Position numbers and translations under genes: made by a program. A stretch of DNA of 64,000 bases, from the NCBI RefSeq assembly GCF_030063415.1, contig NZ_JASITA010000010.1, positions 124,001-188,000 on the forward strand. The letters run 5' to 3'. The notes below the pieces were generated by a model that ran no database searches, was not told the DNA's origin, and saw only the letters and a program-made list of their open reading frames with translations. Shown here one piece after another: positions 17,091-25,289 of the stretch (position 1 is its first letter; each line of letters opens with the position of its first letter). This stretch comes from Streptomyces sp. H27-C3 (lineage in GTDB: Bacteria; Actinomycetota; Actinomycetes; Streptomycetales; Streptomycetaceae).

Positions 17091-17330
17091 TCAGGCGTCC
17101 GTGCCCTCGCCCGCGTCGTCGCCCGCCTCCAGGCGGAAGCCGACCTTCAGCCCCACCTGGTAGTGCTCGATCTCGCCGTCCACGATGTGACCGCGGACCT
17201 GGGTCACTTCGAACCAGTCAAGATTGCGCACGGTCTGCGACGCCCGGCCGATGCCGTTGCGAATGGCCTGGTCGACGCCCTCGTGCGAGGTGCCGACGAT
17301 CTCCGTGACCCGGTAGGTGTGGTCGGTCAT
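17091..17330 (-). CDS. Dodecin (flavin-binding storage protein)
   Basis: 79 aa, ATG at 17330 with GGGAGAGCC upstream. The pattern YRVTEIVGTSHEGVDQAI, then TVRNLDWFEVTQVRGHI and YQVGLKVGFRLE is dodecin. The Trp in LDWFEV and the Gln in TQVRGH are the flavin-stacking and hydrogen-bonding residues. Dodecins form dodecameric shells that bind FMN, riboflavin or lumichrome and buffer free flavin. The acidic tail (AGDDAGEGTDA) is an extension. It lies near a flavin-dependent monooxygenase but on an independent transcript. Confidence 0.93.
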   Translation of the reverse strand: MTDHTYRVTEIVGTSHEGVDQAIRNGIGRASQTVRNLDWFEVTQVRGHIVDGEIEHYQVGLKVGFRLEAGDDAGEGTDA

Positions 17331-17470
17331 GCGGCTCTCCCTCTGCTTCTGCTGCTCCTGCCCCGGGGGGCCCTTCCGTCGATGCTCGTACCCACCGTGC
17401 CCCACCCGCCGCCGGTGCGCGAGATGGGGAACCAGTGAAGAAAATATGGTTCCCCACTCTTGACCTCACC

Positions 17471-17486
17471 ATTGGTCCAGGCCAAT
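17471..17486 (+). promoter_or_regulatory. dre-like (DasR/GntR) operator overlapping a promoter
   Basis: ATTGGTCCAGGCCAAT resembles the DasR-responsive element (consensus near ACTGGTCTAGACCACT), an N-acetylglucosamine-controlled site. It lies between TTGACC (17460-17465, -35-like) and the GTG start at 17497 and would cover the -10. With AATTCT (17484-17489) as -10, transcription would begin at or next to the GTG, giving a leaderless mRNA. Confidence 0.5.
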
Positions 17487-17496
17487 TCTGGGCAGC

Positions 17497-18762
17497 GTGA
17501 CCTATGCGAGAACAAGACTTCTGGCCGGATCCACCGCCTTCGCCGCTGTTGCCACGGCCCTCACCGGGTGCGGCCTACTGCCGGGCGCCGACGCGGAGAC
17601 CCGGACGGTCACCGTCTGGCTCATGAAGGACAGCGTCTCCGACGGCTTCCTCGCCCGCTTCACCGAAGAGTTCAAGAAGGATCACGACTCCATCGAGCTG
17701 GACATCGAGATCCAGGAGTGGACCGGCATCGGCGACAAGGTCACCGCGGCGCTGCGGAGCGACGAAGCCCCTGATCTGATCGAGGTTGGCAACACCCAGG
17801 TCGCCCAGTACGCCGAAGGCGACGGGCTGCGTGATCTGAGCGCGGAATCGGTGGGCGACCTGGGCAGCAAGGACTGGCTGCCGGGTCTCGCCGACCCCGG
17901 CAGCATCAACGGCCGTCAGTTCGGCATCCCCTGGTACGCCGCCAACCGTGTCGTCATCTACAACAAGGACCTCTTCAAGGAAGCGGGGATCACCCAGCCG
18001 CCCGCGACCCGCGACCAATGGCTGACCGACACCGCGGCGCTCAACTCCACTGACACACAGGGCATTTATCTGGCCGGTCAGGACTGGTACACCCTCGCCG
18101 GCTTCGTCTGGGACGAGGGCGGCGAGCTGGCCGAGGAGACCGGCGGCGACTGGCAGGGGGCCCTGCACACCCCGGCCGCCCTCAAGGGGATGGACTTCTA
18201 TCAGCGGCTGCAGGCCCTGGGCTCCGGCCCCAAGAACGCGGACGAGGCCACGCCGCCGCAGGCCGACGTCTTCGCCGAGGGCGACGTCGCCCAGATCGTC
18301 TCCATACCGGGCGCCGCGAAGCTCATCGAGCAGCGCAGCCCCGAACTCAAGGGCAAGCTGGGCTACTTCCCCATCCCCGGCAAGAGTGAGGCCCGGCCCG
18401 GCGCCGTCCTGGCCGGCGGCTCCGACCTGATCGTCCCGGAGAAGTCCGACGCCCAGGACGCCGCCATCGAGGTCGTCAAGGCGCTGGCGGGCGAGAAGTG
18501 GCAGACCGAGCTGTCCCGGGCCATGAGCTACGTGCCCAACAAGACCAGCCTCGCGAACGTCATCGAGGGCCAGGAGGGCACCGCGGCGATGGCGGCGGGG
18601 GCCGCACAGGGACGTACACCCCCCAACTCGCCGCAGTGGGCCGCCGTCGAGGCGGACAACCCCATCAAGACCTACATGGCGCAGGCGCTGACTGGAGACG
18701 ACCCGGCGAGGGCCGCGAGGGCCGCATCCGGGGAGATCACCCGGATGCTGGCCGCCCGCTGA
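17497..18762 (+). CDS. Sugar-binding lipoprotein of an ABC importer (orphan)
   Basis: 421 aa, GTG start. Lipoprotein signal: basic start, hydrophobic stretch and lipobox LTGC with lipidated Cys25. The mature part is a cluster-B (MalE-like) substrate-binding protein: TVTVWLMKDS first strand, DKVTAALRSDEAPDLIEVG, and GIPWYAANRVVIYNKDLF hinge. No permease or ATPase gene is adjacent, so it must serve a transporter encoded elsewhere, with a shared ATPase such as MsiK. The dre-like site in its promoter suggests an amino-sugar or oligosaccharide ligand, but the protein alone does not show this. It ends 8 bases from the convergent egtD gene. Confidence 0.88.
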   Translation: MTYARTRLLAGSTAFAAVATALTGCGLLPGADAETRTVTVWLMKDSVSDGFLARFTEEFKKDHDSIELDIEIQEWTGIGDKVTAALRSDEAPDLIEVGNTQVAQYAEGDGLRDLSAESVGDLGSKDWLPGLADPGSINGRQFGIPWYAANRVVIYNKDLFKEAGITQPPATRDQWLTDTAALNSTDTQGIYLAGQDWYTLAGFVWDEGGELAEETGGDWQGALHTPAALKGMDFYQRLQALGSGPKNADEATPPQADVFAEGDVAQIVSIPGAAKLIEQRSPELKGKLGYFPIPGKSEARPGAVLAGGSDLIVPEKSDAQDAAIEVVKALAGEKWQTELSRAMSYVPNKTSLANVIEGQEGTAAMAAGAAQGRTPPNSPQWAAVEADNPIKTYMAQALTGDDPARAARAASGEITRMLAAR

Positions 18763-18770
18763 CCCCGAAC

Positions 18771-19733
18771 TCAGGAAGCCACCGCGAGTGACAGCGCGAA
18801 ACGCTCCGCCTCGTCGGTCCACCAGTGCCGCAACTCCATTCCGGCCGCAGCGAGTTCGCCGCGCACCCCCTCGCGGCGGAACTTCGCCGAGATCTCCGTG
18901 CGGATCTCCTCGCCGGCCTCGAAGGACACCGCGATGTCCAGCTCCGGGATCTTCGCGGTGAGCGCCCTGCGGGCCCGCAGCCGCATCTCGACCCACTCGT
19001 TCTCGCTGTCCCACACCGCGACATGGTCGAAGTCGGCCGGGTCGAAGTCCGCACCGAGCTCACGGTCGATGACGGAAAGGACGTTCTTGTTGAAGGCCGC
19101 TGTGACGCCCTGCTCGTCGTCGTACGCGGCGACGAGTGTTGCCTCGTCCTTCACCAGGTCCGTGCCCATCAGCAGCGCGTCACCGGGGGAGAGGAGCGAG
19201 TGTACGGACGTCAGGAACGCCGTGCGTTCGCCGGGCAGCAGATTGCCGATCGTGCCGCCGAGGAAGACCACCAGACGCGGCCCCGGAGTCCCGGGCAGGG
19301 CCAGGCCGCGGGTGAAGTCCGCGATCAGCGCGTGCACGGACAGGCCGGGCCGCTCGGCGAGCAACGACTCCGCGGCCAGGGTCAGAGCGCTCTCGCTCAC
19401 ATCCACCGGCACATAGCTGTGCAGCGCGGGCAGCGCGTCCAGCAGGTGCCGGGTCTTCTCGGAGGACCCCGAGCCGAGCTCGATCAGGGTGGACGCGCGC
19501 GTGGCCGCCGCGATCTCGGGCGCGCGGGCGATCAGGATCTCCCGCTCCGCGCGCGTCGGGTAGTACTCGGGAAGCCGGGTGATCTCCTCGAACAGCTCAC
19601 TGCCGCGCGCGTCGTAGAACCACTTCGGCTGCAACTCCTTGGGCATACGGGTCAGTCCGTGCAGCACGTCGGCGCGCAGAGCGGCGTCCGTAGCGTCCTC
19701 GGGCAGGGTGCGGGTCAGCAGGAACGGGCTCAC
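18771..19733 (-). CDS. egtD: L-histidine N-alpha-methyltransferase EgtD
   Basis: 320 aa with GTG 19733, equal to the usual EgtD length (about 321). The SAM site is LIELGSGSSEKTRHLLDAL; substrate-site motifs YDARGSELFEEITRLPEYYPTR (read as YDARGSELFEEIT and RLPEYYPTR) and FLGGTIGNL are characteristic. EgtD trimethylates histidine to hercynine, the first committed step of ergothioneine synthesis, in the cytoplasm. It is the last gene of a four-gene operon and its start overlaps the egtC stop. Order egtA-B-C-D matches the actinobacterial operon. Confidence 0.96.
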   Translation of the reverse strand: MSPFLLTRTLPEDATDAALRADVLHGLTRMPKELQPKWFYDARGSELFEEITRLPEYYPTRAEREILIARAPEIAAATRASTLIELGSGSSEKTRHLLDALPALHSYVPVDVSESALTLAAESLLAERPGLSVHALIADFTRGLALPGTPGPRLVVFLGGTIGNLLPGERTAFLTSVHSLLSPGDALLMGTDLVKDEATLVAAYDDEQGVTAAFNKNVLSVIDRELGADFDPADFDHVAVWDSENEWVEMRLRARRALTAKIPELDIAVSFEAGEEIRTEISAKFRREGVRGELAAAGMELRHWWTDEAERFALSLAVAS

Positions 19734-20485
19734 GCAGTGGGCTCCTTGAGCGGGGTCAGCAGGACATCGGTGCGGGTGGCGCAGAGGAGCGTGTGGTCGG
19801 GTACCTCCACCCAGTGCGGGTCGTCGTCGTACGGTTCGGAGGCCACGATGGTGCGGCGACCGGGCTCGGCGAAGTACCACAAGGTGTCGCCCCAGGTGGT
19901 CGCCGCGACCGTCTCGCCGTCCGTGAGCAGCAGGTTCAGCCGCGACCCCGGGGCCGCGGCGGCCAGCTCGACGACGGTGTCGGCCAGGGCCTGCCCCAAC
20001 TCGTCACCGTCGCGCAGCCGGTGCAGTACGAGGGCCCAGACGAGCGCCGAGTCGCAGCGCGCCTCCAGGGCCAGCAACTCGGCCGCGGGCAGCGCCGAGG
20101 CGAGCGCGGCCGCGGACCGGGGCCAGCCCTTGAGCGCCCCGTTGTGGCTGAACAGCCAGGGTCCCGCGGCGAACGGCGCCGCCGCGGCCTCCCCGTCCGA
20201 ACCCGCATCGGTGGCGTCGCGCACAGCGGCGAGCAGCGCCCCGGAGCGTACGACCCGGGCCAGGTCGGCGAAGGACGCGTCGGCCCACATGGGCCCCGGG
20301 CGCCGGTAGCGGGCCGGCACCGGATCGCCATCGGCGTACCAGCCCACGCCGAAGCCGTCCGCGTTGACCGTCCCGTACCGCTGTAGGCGCGGCGCCCACG
20401 CCTGGCGGTACAGACCGTGCGCGGGCTTGATCAGAAGGTCGCCCAGCGGCACAGCCGGCCCCAGACACGCGAAATGCCGGCACAT
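19730..20485 (-). CDS. egtC: Gamma-glutamyl-hercynylcysteine sulfoxide hydrolase EgtC
   Basis: 251 aa with ATG 20485. After Met removal the protein starts with Cys (MCRHFACLG), the N-terminal nucleophile of class II glutamine amidotransferases, followed by GFGVGWYADGD and SHNGALKGW motifs. EgtC removes glutamate from gamma-glutamyl-hercynylcysteine sulfoxide. I reject a longer frame upstream because it would bury the catalytic Cys2. The ATG overlaps the egtB stop (TGATG), so expression is coupled. Confidence 0.95.
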   Translation of the reverse strand: MCRHFACLGPAVPLGDLLIKPAHGLYRQAWAPRLQRYGTVNADGFGVGWYADGDPVPARYRRPGPMWADASFADLARVVRSGALLAAVRDATDAGSDGEAAAAPFAAGPWLFSHNGALKGWPRSAAALASALPAAELLALEARCDSALVWALVLHRLRDGDELGQALADTVVELAAAAPGSRLNLLLTDGETVAATTWGDTLWYFAEPGRRTIVASEPYDDDPHWVEVPDHTLLCATRTDVLLTPLKEPTA

Positions 20486-21837
20486 CAGGCGTCCTCCGTG
20501 TCGCGCGCCGTGCGGAACCCGGAGAAGATCTGGCGCCGCATGGGCAGGTCCCAGTTGCGGAAGGTGCCGCGGCAGGCAACCGTGTCGACGGCGAAGGAAC
20601 CGCCGCGCAGTACTTTGTGCGCGCTGCCGAAGAAGACCTCGGAGTACTCGGGGTACGGGAAGGCCGTAAAGCCGGGGTAAGGCAGGAAGTCGCTGGACGT
20701 CCACTCCCAGACGTCACCCATCAACTGCCTTACACCAAGGGGTGATTCGCCGTCGGCGTAGGCCCCCACCGGGGCGGGCTGGAGGTGGTGCTGGCCGAGG
20801 TTCGCCCGCCTCGGGGTGGGGTCCGCGTCGCCCCACGGATAGCGCAGGGAGCGCCCCGACACCGGGTCGTAGCGAGCCGCCTTCTCCCACTCGTCCTCCG
20901 AAGGAAGCCGCCGGCCGGCCCACTTGGCGTACGCGTCGGCCTCGTACCAGCTCACATGCATGACCGGCTCGTCCTCCGGCACCGGCTCCACGACGCCGAA
21001 GCGCCGCCGCAGCCACTGCCTGCCCTCACGGTGCCAGAACAGCGGCGCCGCGAGCCTGTTCGTCCGGACCTGGGCCCAGCCCTCGTCGGTCCACCACCGC
21101 CCGTCGGTGTACCCGCCGTCCTCGATGAAGTGCAGATAGGCCCCGTTGCTCACCGGCGTGGTGTCCATGAGGAACGCCGGGACGAAGCGGTGGTGCGCGG
21201 GCCGCTCGTTGTCGAGCGCCCATGGTTCGGTGGAGGTGCCCATCGTGAACGGGCCGCCGGGGATCAGCACTTCGGTCGGCTTGCCCGCCGTCGTGCCGTC
21301 CGCCGGGCCCGGCGGCGGGGGAGCGGTGAGGGCGACGGGCCCGCGCCGCAGCTGGTGGGTGATCAGCATGGTTTCGTCGTGTTGCTGCTCGTGCTGCGCG
21401 ACCATCCCGAACGCGAAACCGGCGTCAAGGAGCGGACTGCCCTCCAGCGGGGTGCGCTCCAGGACGTCGAGCACCCGCCCGCGTACGTCCGAGGCGTACC
21501 GCCGGGCGTCGGAGGGGGCCAGTAGAGGCAGGGAGGGACGGGCCGCCCGAGGGTGCTCGAAGGCGTCATACACGGAGTCGATCTCGGGGTGCATCGGCTC
21601 GCGCCCCGCCACGTTCCGCAGCAGCCAAAGCTCTTCCTGGTTGCCGATGTGCGCCAGGTCCCAGACCAGCGGCGACATCAACGGCGAGTGCTGGGCGGCC
21701 AGTTCGCCGTCGTCGACGCACGAGGTGAGGACGGCGGTACGCTCGCGGGCCGCGAGCAGCGCCTCGACGGCGCGGGCCCGAAGGGCGTCCGGGCCGCCCT
21801 GGCCGTCGGATTCCGTGGGGCCGGTGAGGTCGCTCAT
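20485..21837 (-). CDS. egtB: Hercynine oxygenase EgtB
   Basis: 450 aa with ATG 21837. It has an N-terminal DinB-like domain carrying the iron triad (His in VWDLAHIGNQEE, about residue 62, and HEQQHDE, about 149-155) and a C-terminal formylglycine-generating-enzyme-like fold (PGGPFTMGT, WEWTSSDFLPYPGF, VLRGGSFA). EgtB is a non-heme iron sulfoxide synthase that joins gamma-glutamylcysteine to hercynine with O2. Size and motifs match the family. The ATG overlaps the egtA stop by four bases. Confidence 0.96.
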   Translation of the reverse strand: MSDLTGPTESDGQGGPDALRARAVEALLAARERTAVLTSCVDDGELAAQHSPLMSPLVWDLAHIGNQEELWLLRNVAGREPMHPEIDSVYDAFEHPRAARPSLPLLAPSDARRYASDVRGRVLDVLERTPLEGSPLLDAGFAFGMVAQHEQQHDETMLITHQLRRGPVALTAPPPPGPADGTTAGKPTEVLIPGGPFTMGTSTEPWALDNERPAHHRFVPAFLMDTTPVSNGAYLHFIEDGGYTDGRWWTDEGWAQVRTNRLAAPLFWHREGRQWLRRRFGVVEPVPEDEPVMHVSWYEADAYAKWAGRRLPSEDEWEKAARYDPVSGRSLRYPWGDADPTPRRANLGQHHLQPAPVGAYADGESPLGVRQLMGDVWEWTSSDFLPYPGFTAFPYPEYSEVFFGSAHKVLRGGSFAVDTVACRGTFRNWDLPMRRQIFSGFRTARDTEDA

Positions 21838-23120
21838 GTGCGGATGTCCTTCCCGGGAGCGGAGTCGAGCAGATCGTCGGCGGGACATCGACCGCGGACG
21901 ACATAGCGCTCGGTGAACTCGGCGACGGCGCACTGCACGGCAGTGGACGCACCGAGCCGCGGGAGCGCGTCGAGAGCGGCTTCGAAGCAGATCTCGGCGG
22001 CGGCGCGCAGTTCGGCGTCGGCCAGCCCGTACCTGGCGGCGTTGAGCCACAGCGGATTTCGCGGCGCGGGTGTCGACCCGGCCGTCTCCCGCAGTGGCTT
22101 CACCGTCCGGTACGCGATCTCCGACGCCTGCGGGTCGTCGAAGAGCGCGGTGGTCACCGCGAGCGGAATGATCCAGCCACTCTCGCCCGGCTGTGCGTCG
22201 ATCATGCGCAGCTCAATGTGGCCGTGCGGCCGTACCGGCGGAAAGAGAGTGGTCAGGTGGTACTCAAGGTCCTGGCGGGTCGGCGGCCTCGGCGCGCCGG
22301 AGCGTATCCAGGAACGGAACGACAGCGCCTCGGGTACGGCCCACGGCTTGCCGTTCTCGCTCCGCACGCACATCACCGGAGCGTCCAGCGCACGCCGGGT
22401 CCACGCGCCGCGCGGCTCCAGATCCTGCGGCGGCGCCAGCGAGCGGCCCGGCTCGATCTCCGTCCACAGGGCCTGGCGCGTGGAGCGCCAGCCTGTGCGC
22501 CGCCCGTGGTGGAACGGGGAATTCGCGAAGGCCGCCATCAGCACCGCGCCCAGCAGATGCGCGAGCAGCCAGCGCCGCCCGTACCCGAGCGGACCCGGCT
22601 CCTCCTGGCCCGCGTCCAGGCAGACCTGTACGGAGGCGGACGAACACATCATGGCGCGCCCCTCGGGCCCGGCCCGGTCGAGATACGACTCCATCGCGTC
22701 GTAGCGGGGCTCGTGCAGCAGCCGCTGCGCCGGGTGCCAGGGGTCGGTGCCGATGCCGCTGAGGGTGAGATCGCGGGCCCGCAGCTCGCCGCGTACGGCG
22801 TCCAGGTCGGCGCCGACGGAGTCGATGCACGCCATCAGGGACGGGGCAGGGAGCGAGCTGAGCTCGACCTGGCCGCCTGGCTCGAAGGTGAGGGCCGAAT
22901 CCAGCGGCAGCGCGCGTAGCGCGGTGTGGGCCGCTACGATGCGGGCGGGCTCTACGGGGAGCTGGGGGATGTGCAGCTCGTGAACGAGCCATTCGAGTTC
23001 GACGCCGACGGCGCGGGGCGGTCCCGTCTTGAAACAGATGCCGCGAAGGAACGCCTCGGCCTCTGTCTCCGTGACGGGCGGGTCGCCCTCGATGAAATCC
23101 CCTGTGGGCCCTGTGGGCAT
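21834..23120 (-). CDS. egtA: Glutamate-cysteine ligase EgtA
   Basis: 428 aa with ATG 23120 and a near-perfect ribosome-binding site AAGGAGGA eight bases upstream. VGVELEWLVHEL and FEPGGQVELSS are the ATP/metal-binding motifs of the GCS2-type ligase family; HGHIELRMIDAQPG is a conserved C-terminal signature. EgtA makes gamma-glutamylcysteine, which EgtB uses as sulfur donor. It is the first gene of egtABCD; egtE (the lyase) is not in the window, as is common in Streptomyces. A 22-bp palindrome 35 bases upstream may control the operon. Confidence 0.95.
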   Translation of the reverse strand: MPTGPTGDFIEGDPPVTETEAEAFLRGICFKTGPPRAVGVELEWLVHELHIPQLPVEPARIVAAHTALRALPLDSALTFEPGGQVELSSLPAPSLMACIDSVGADLDAVRGELRARDLTLSGIGTDPWHPAQRLLHEPRYDAMESYLDRAGPEGRAMMCSSASVQVCLDAGQEEPGPLGYGRRWLLAHLLGAVLMAAFANSPFHHGRRTGWRSTRQALWTEIEPGRSLAPPQDLEPRGAWTRRALDAPVMCVRSENGKPWAVPEALSFRSWIRSGAPRPPTRQDLEYHLTTLFPPVRPHGHIELRMIDAQPGESGWIIPLAVTTALFDDPQASEIAYRTVKPLRETAGSTPAPRNPLWLNAARYGLADAELRAAAEICFEAALDALPRLGASTAVQCAVAEFTERYVVRGRCPADDLLDSAPGKDIRT

Positions 23121-23154
23121 GGTTTTTTCCTCCTTGTAGGAGAGCGTGCCTGAC

Positions 23155-23176
23155 CCCGTCCCGGATCCGGGACGGG
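23155..23176. promoter_or_regulatory. 22-bp perfect palindrome upstream of egtA
   Basis: CCCGTCCCGGA followed directly by its reverse complement TCCGGGACGGG. It lies 35 bases before the egtA start and 157 bases after the end of the PemK-like gene on the same strand. It lacks a loop, which fits a protein-binding operator better than a terminator, but a cruciform or hairpin with an unpaired centre is possible. Confidence 0.6.
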
Positions 23177-23332
23177 CATTGCACACCACCTAAGCCACTG
23201 CGATCGCCTCGCACAAGAGTGCCCCTCCGGCGGAGAAGCAGCCACTGCAAGGGGGTGCCCGGGGGCTCTCCGTGGCCTCGCGGGTCCCGCGCGCACATGT
23301 GCCCACGGACGGCCACCGCACACCCCGGCCGC

Positions 23333-23794
23333 TCAGCTCCAGCCGTGGCGCTCTCTGAGCCGCTGGACGACCCGGTCGAAGCGCGGCCGGTCCAGGGCGC
23401 ACGCCTCGCGCCGCATGCCGTCCTCGTGCACCCGCAGCACCCGGTCCACCGCGACCCACGACTCGCGGCCCGCCGCGTCCCACGGCCCGACCCCGATCGC
23501 CACCCATTCGTGGTCCTGGTCGTGCCGCTTGCTGGAGAGCTGCACGGCGAGCAGCGTGCCGGCGACCTCCCGGGCGACCACCAGGACCGGCCGGTCCTTG
23601 CCCCGCCCGTCGTTCTCCTCGTAGGGCACCCAGGTCCAGACGATCTCGCCCGGATCGGGATCCCCGTCGCGGTCCGGTGCGTAGGAGGTGCGGACGGGGC
23701 CGATGCCGCGGGGTGCGGCCTCGGTCGTCGCGGTGGGACCGCCGCGACCGGGCAGATCGGCGGAGGCGTCGGCCGGCTCGTGAAGTGTCGTCAT
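23333..23794 (-). CDS. PemK/MazF-family toxin-like protein
   Basis: 153 aa with ATG 23794. Residues from about 45 match a PemK/MazF barrel: PGEIVWTWVPYEEN start, KDRPVLVVAREVAGTLLAVQLSSK (read as KDRPVLVVARE and GTLLAVQLSSK) and WVAVDRVLRVHEDGMRREACALD end. MazF-like proteins are mRNA endoribonucleases. No antitoxin gene is adjacent, and similar stand-alone proteins are conserved in Streptomyces, so it may not act as a classic toxin. The first 40 residues are low-complexity. It lies upstream of egtA on the same strand but 212 bases away with a palindrome between, so probably separate. Confidence 0.75.
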   Translation of the reverse strand: MTTLHEPADASADLPGRGGPTATTEAAPRGIGPVRTSYAPDRDGDPDPGEIVWTWVPYEENDGRGKDRPVLVVAREVAGTLLAVQLSSKRHDQDHEWVAIGVGPWDAAGRESWVAVDRVLRVHEDGMRREACALDRPRFDRVVQRLRERHGWS

Positions 23795-23864
23795 CCGGAC
23801 GAGGGTAGGGGGTGTACGGCCCAGTCCGCGGGGCGCCCAGGCCGGTCGACGCCAGGATCGGCCC

Positions 23865-24428
23865 ATGGCACTACGACTTCTGGGTGTTCTTGTCGCGGCC
23901 GCGCTGATGGGCACGGCGGTGGCGTCTCCGCACGCCTCCGGCGCCGCTCCCCGAGCGGCCCCGCGAGAGCAACCCGCTCCCCGTCCCTCGTAACGTCTCC
24001 GCCTGGCTCCCCCACTGGGACCAGGAGGGTGCTTACGACCTCGGGGGCAATAGTGCGCGGGGGCAAGCGCGTCATCGACGGGATGCACCGGGCCGGCATC
24101 GCCGTCGTGCCGACCGTGATGGAGACGATGAATCCCGGCGCCCTCGCGACGATCGTTACCACCCCCAAGTACCCCGCCGCCCACATCCGCGCGCTCCTGA
24201 CCCTCGCGAAGAGCCGCGACTACGACGGCCGCGACCTCTCGGTGTCCAAAACCCCGTACTTCGCCTACCGGGGACGGCACACAGCAGCGCTCGGTCCGGT
24301 ACCAGGACGCACGCGGGGCGGCCCATCTGCCGCTGCTGAAGCGGTACGGGATCAAGAACACCGGGCTCTGGGCGCTGAACTTCGAGGATCCGGGGCCGTG
24401 GAAGGTCCTGGCGCAGCTCAAGGACTGA
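23865..24428 (+). pseudogene. Decayed secreted GH18-like glycosidase
   Basis: A start with a good signal peptide (MALRLLGVLVAAALMG, then TAVASPHASG) runs into a stop near 23992. In other frames come NVSAWLPHWDQEGAYD, then GKRVIDGMHRAGIAVVPTVM and HIRALLTLAKSRDYDG, then a gap, and finally RYQDARGAAHLPLLKRYGIK followed by GLWALNFEDPGPWKVLAQLKD, ending at TGA 24426-24428. These are pieces, in order, of a secreted GH18-type (chitinase-like/spore-peptidoglycan-type) protein seen in Streptomyces. At least two frameshifts and internal deletions removed the catalytic centre, so it cannot make an active enzyme. A good terminator remains after it. Confidence 0.75.
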
Positions 24429-24438
24429 GCGGCCGGAC

Positions 24439-24480
24439 GGCGGGCGGGCCGCGCTCCCCCCGGGGCCCGGCCCGCCCGCC
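24439..24480. terminator. Terminator hairpin
   Basis: GGCGGGCGGGCC (24439-24450) pairs perfectly with GGCCCGCCCGCC (24469-24480). It serves the decayed gene on the plus strand and the hydrolase (24533-25228) on the minus strand. Confidence 0.65.
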
Positions 24481-24532
24481 TGCTTCGGTGGGATCCGGCT
24501 GGGCCGGATCTGCCCGGTCGGACCCTGTTGGG

Positions 24533-25228
24533 TCAGACCCAGCCGTCGAGCGAAGCCATGTACGCGTCGAAATCGTCACGGTGGATCGTGTGACCCGCCC
24601 CCCGGACCGTACAGACCTCAAAGCCTCGCTCCCTGAGCAGCGAGGCCCTTGCCGCGTCGATCAGGAAGCTCGGGTCGGCGAGCTGCACCAGCGAGGGCAC
24701 CACGGGTTTCGCGGGCAGCAGATCGACGCCCGACAGCGTCGTGAGAGGCAGCGCCGAGGCCTCGTCCCACACCCGCACCGTCTCCAGCTCGATGTCGATG
24801 TCCTCCTCGTCCCAGCGCGGGTTCATCGCCGCGATTCGCTCCCGGGGAGCCGCCTTGAACTGCGCGAAGACATCGGGGCCGAACCCCTCGCCCGGCGCGG
24901 CGAGATGCCACGCGGGGTCGGAGTAGACGGCCCGCTCGGGGCGCAGCCGGTCCACGGCGAGCGACAGGGTGAGGCCGCCCAGGGAGTGACCGATGGCCAG
25001 TTCGGCGCCGGTCGGCAGGGACTCGACGACGTCGTTGGCGAAGGTCTCGGGGCTGTACGTGCCCCGTTCGCTGGCGCCGTGGCCGCGCAGGTCGACGGCG
25101 AGGACCCGGTAGCCTTTCTCGGCGAGAGCCGGGCCGACCCGTCGCCAGGTGCGGTGGTCGGCCATCATGCCGTGGATCAGGAGCGCGAGGCGGTCGCCCT
25201 CGCCCCAGGTGTAGGTGTGGAGCTGCAC
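24533..25228 (-). CDS. Alpha/beta hydrolase
   Basis: 231 aa, ATG at 25228 with AGGAAAGG upstream. Lid-less alpha/beta-hydrolase: LLIHGMMADHRTW oxyanion region, VDLRGHGAS, nucleophile elbow GHSLGG and catalytic His in AGHTIHRDD. Likely an esterase or lactonase; the substrate is unknown. It follows the MFS transporter gene by 61 bases on the same strand, so both are probably co-transcribed and controlled by the divergent LacI protein; a compound imported by the transporter could be its substrate. Confidence 0.85.
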   Translation of the reverse strand: MQLHTYTWGEGDRLALLIHGMMADHRTWRRVGPALAEKGYRVLAVDLRGHGASERGTYSPETFANDVVESLPTGAELAIGHSLGGLTLSLAVDRLRPERAVYSDPAWHLAAPGEGFGPDVFAQFKAAPRERIAAMNPRWDEEDIDIELETVRVWDEASALPLTTLSGVDLLPAKPVVPSLVQLADPSFLIDAARASLLRERGFEVCTVRGAGHTIHRDDFDAYMASLDGWV

Positions 25229-25289
25229 GGTGAGTGCCTTTCCTGTTGGGTCTGTTGACGCGGTTCGGGAAACGGGGTCGCCGCCGGGG

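Noticed and set aside
23333..23794. Complete toxin-antitoxin module
   Set aside because: No antitoxin-like gene is adjacent; only the PemK/MazF-like protein is supported.
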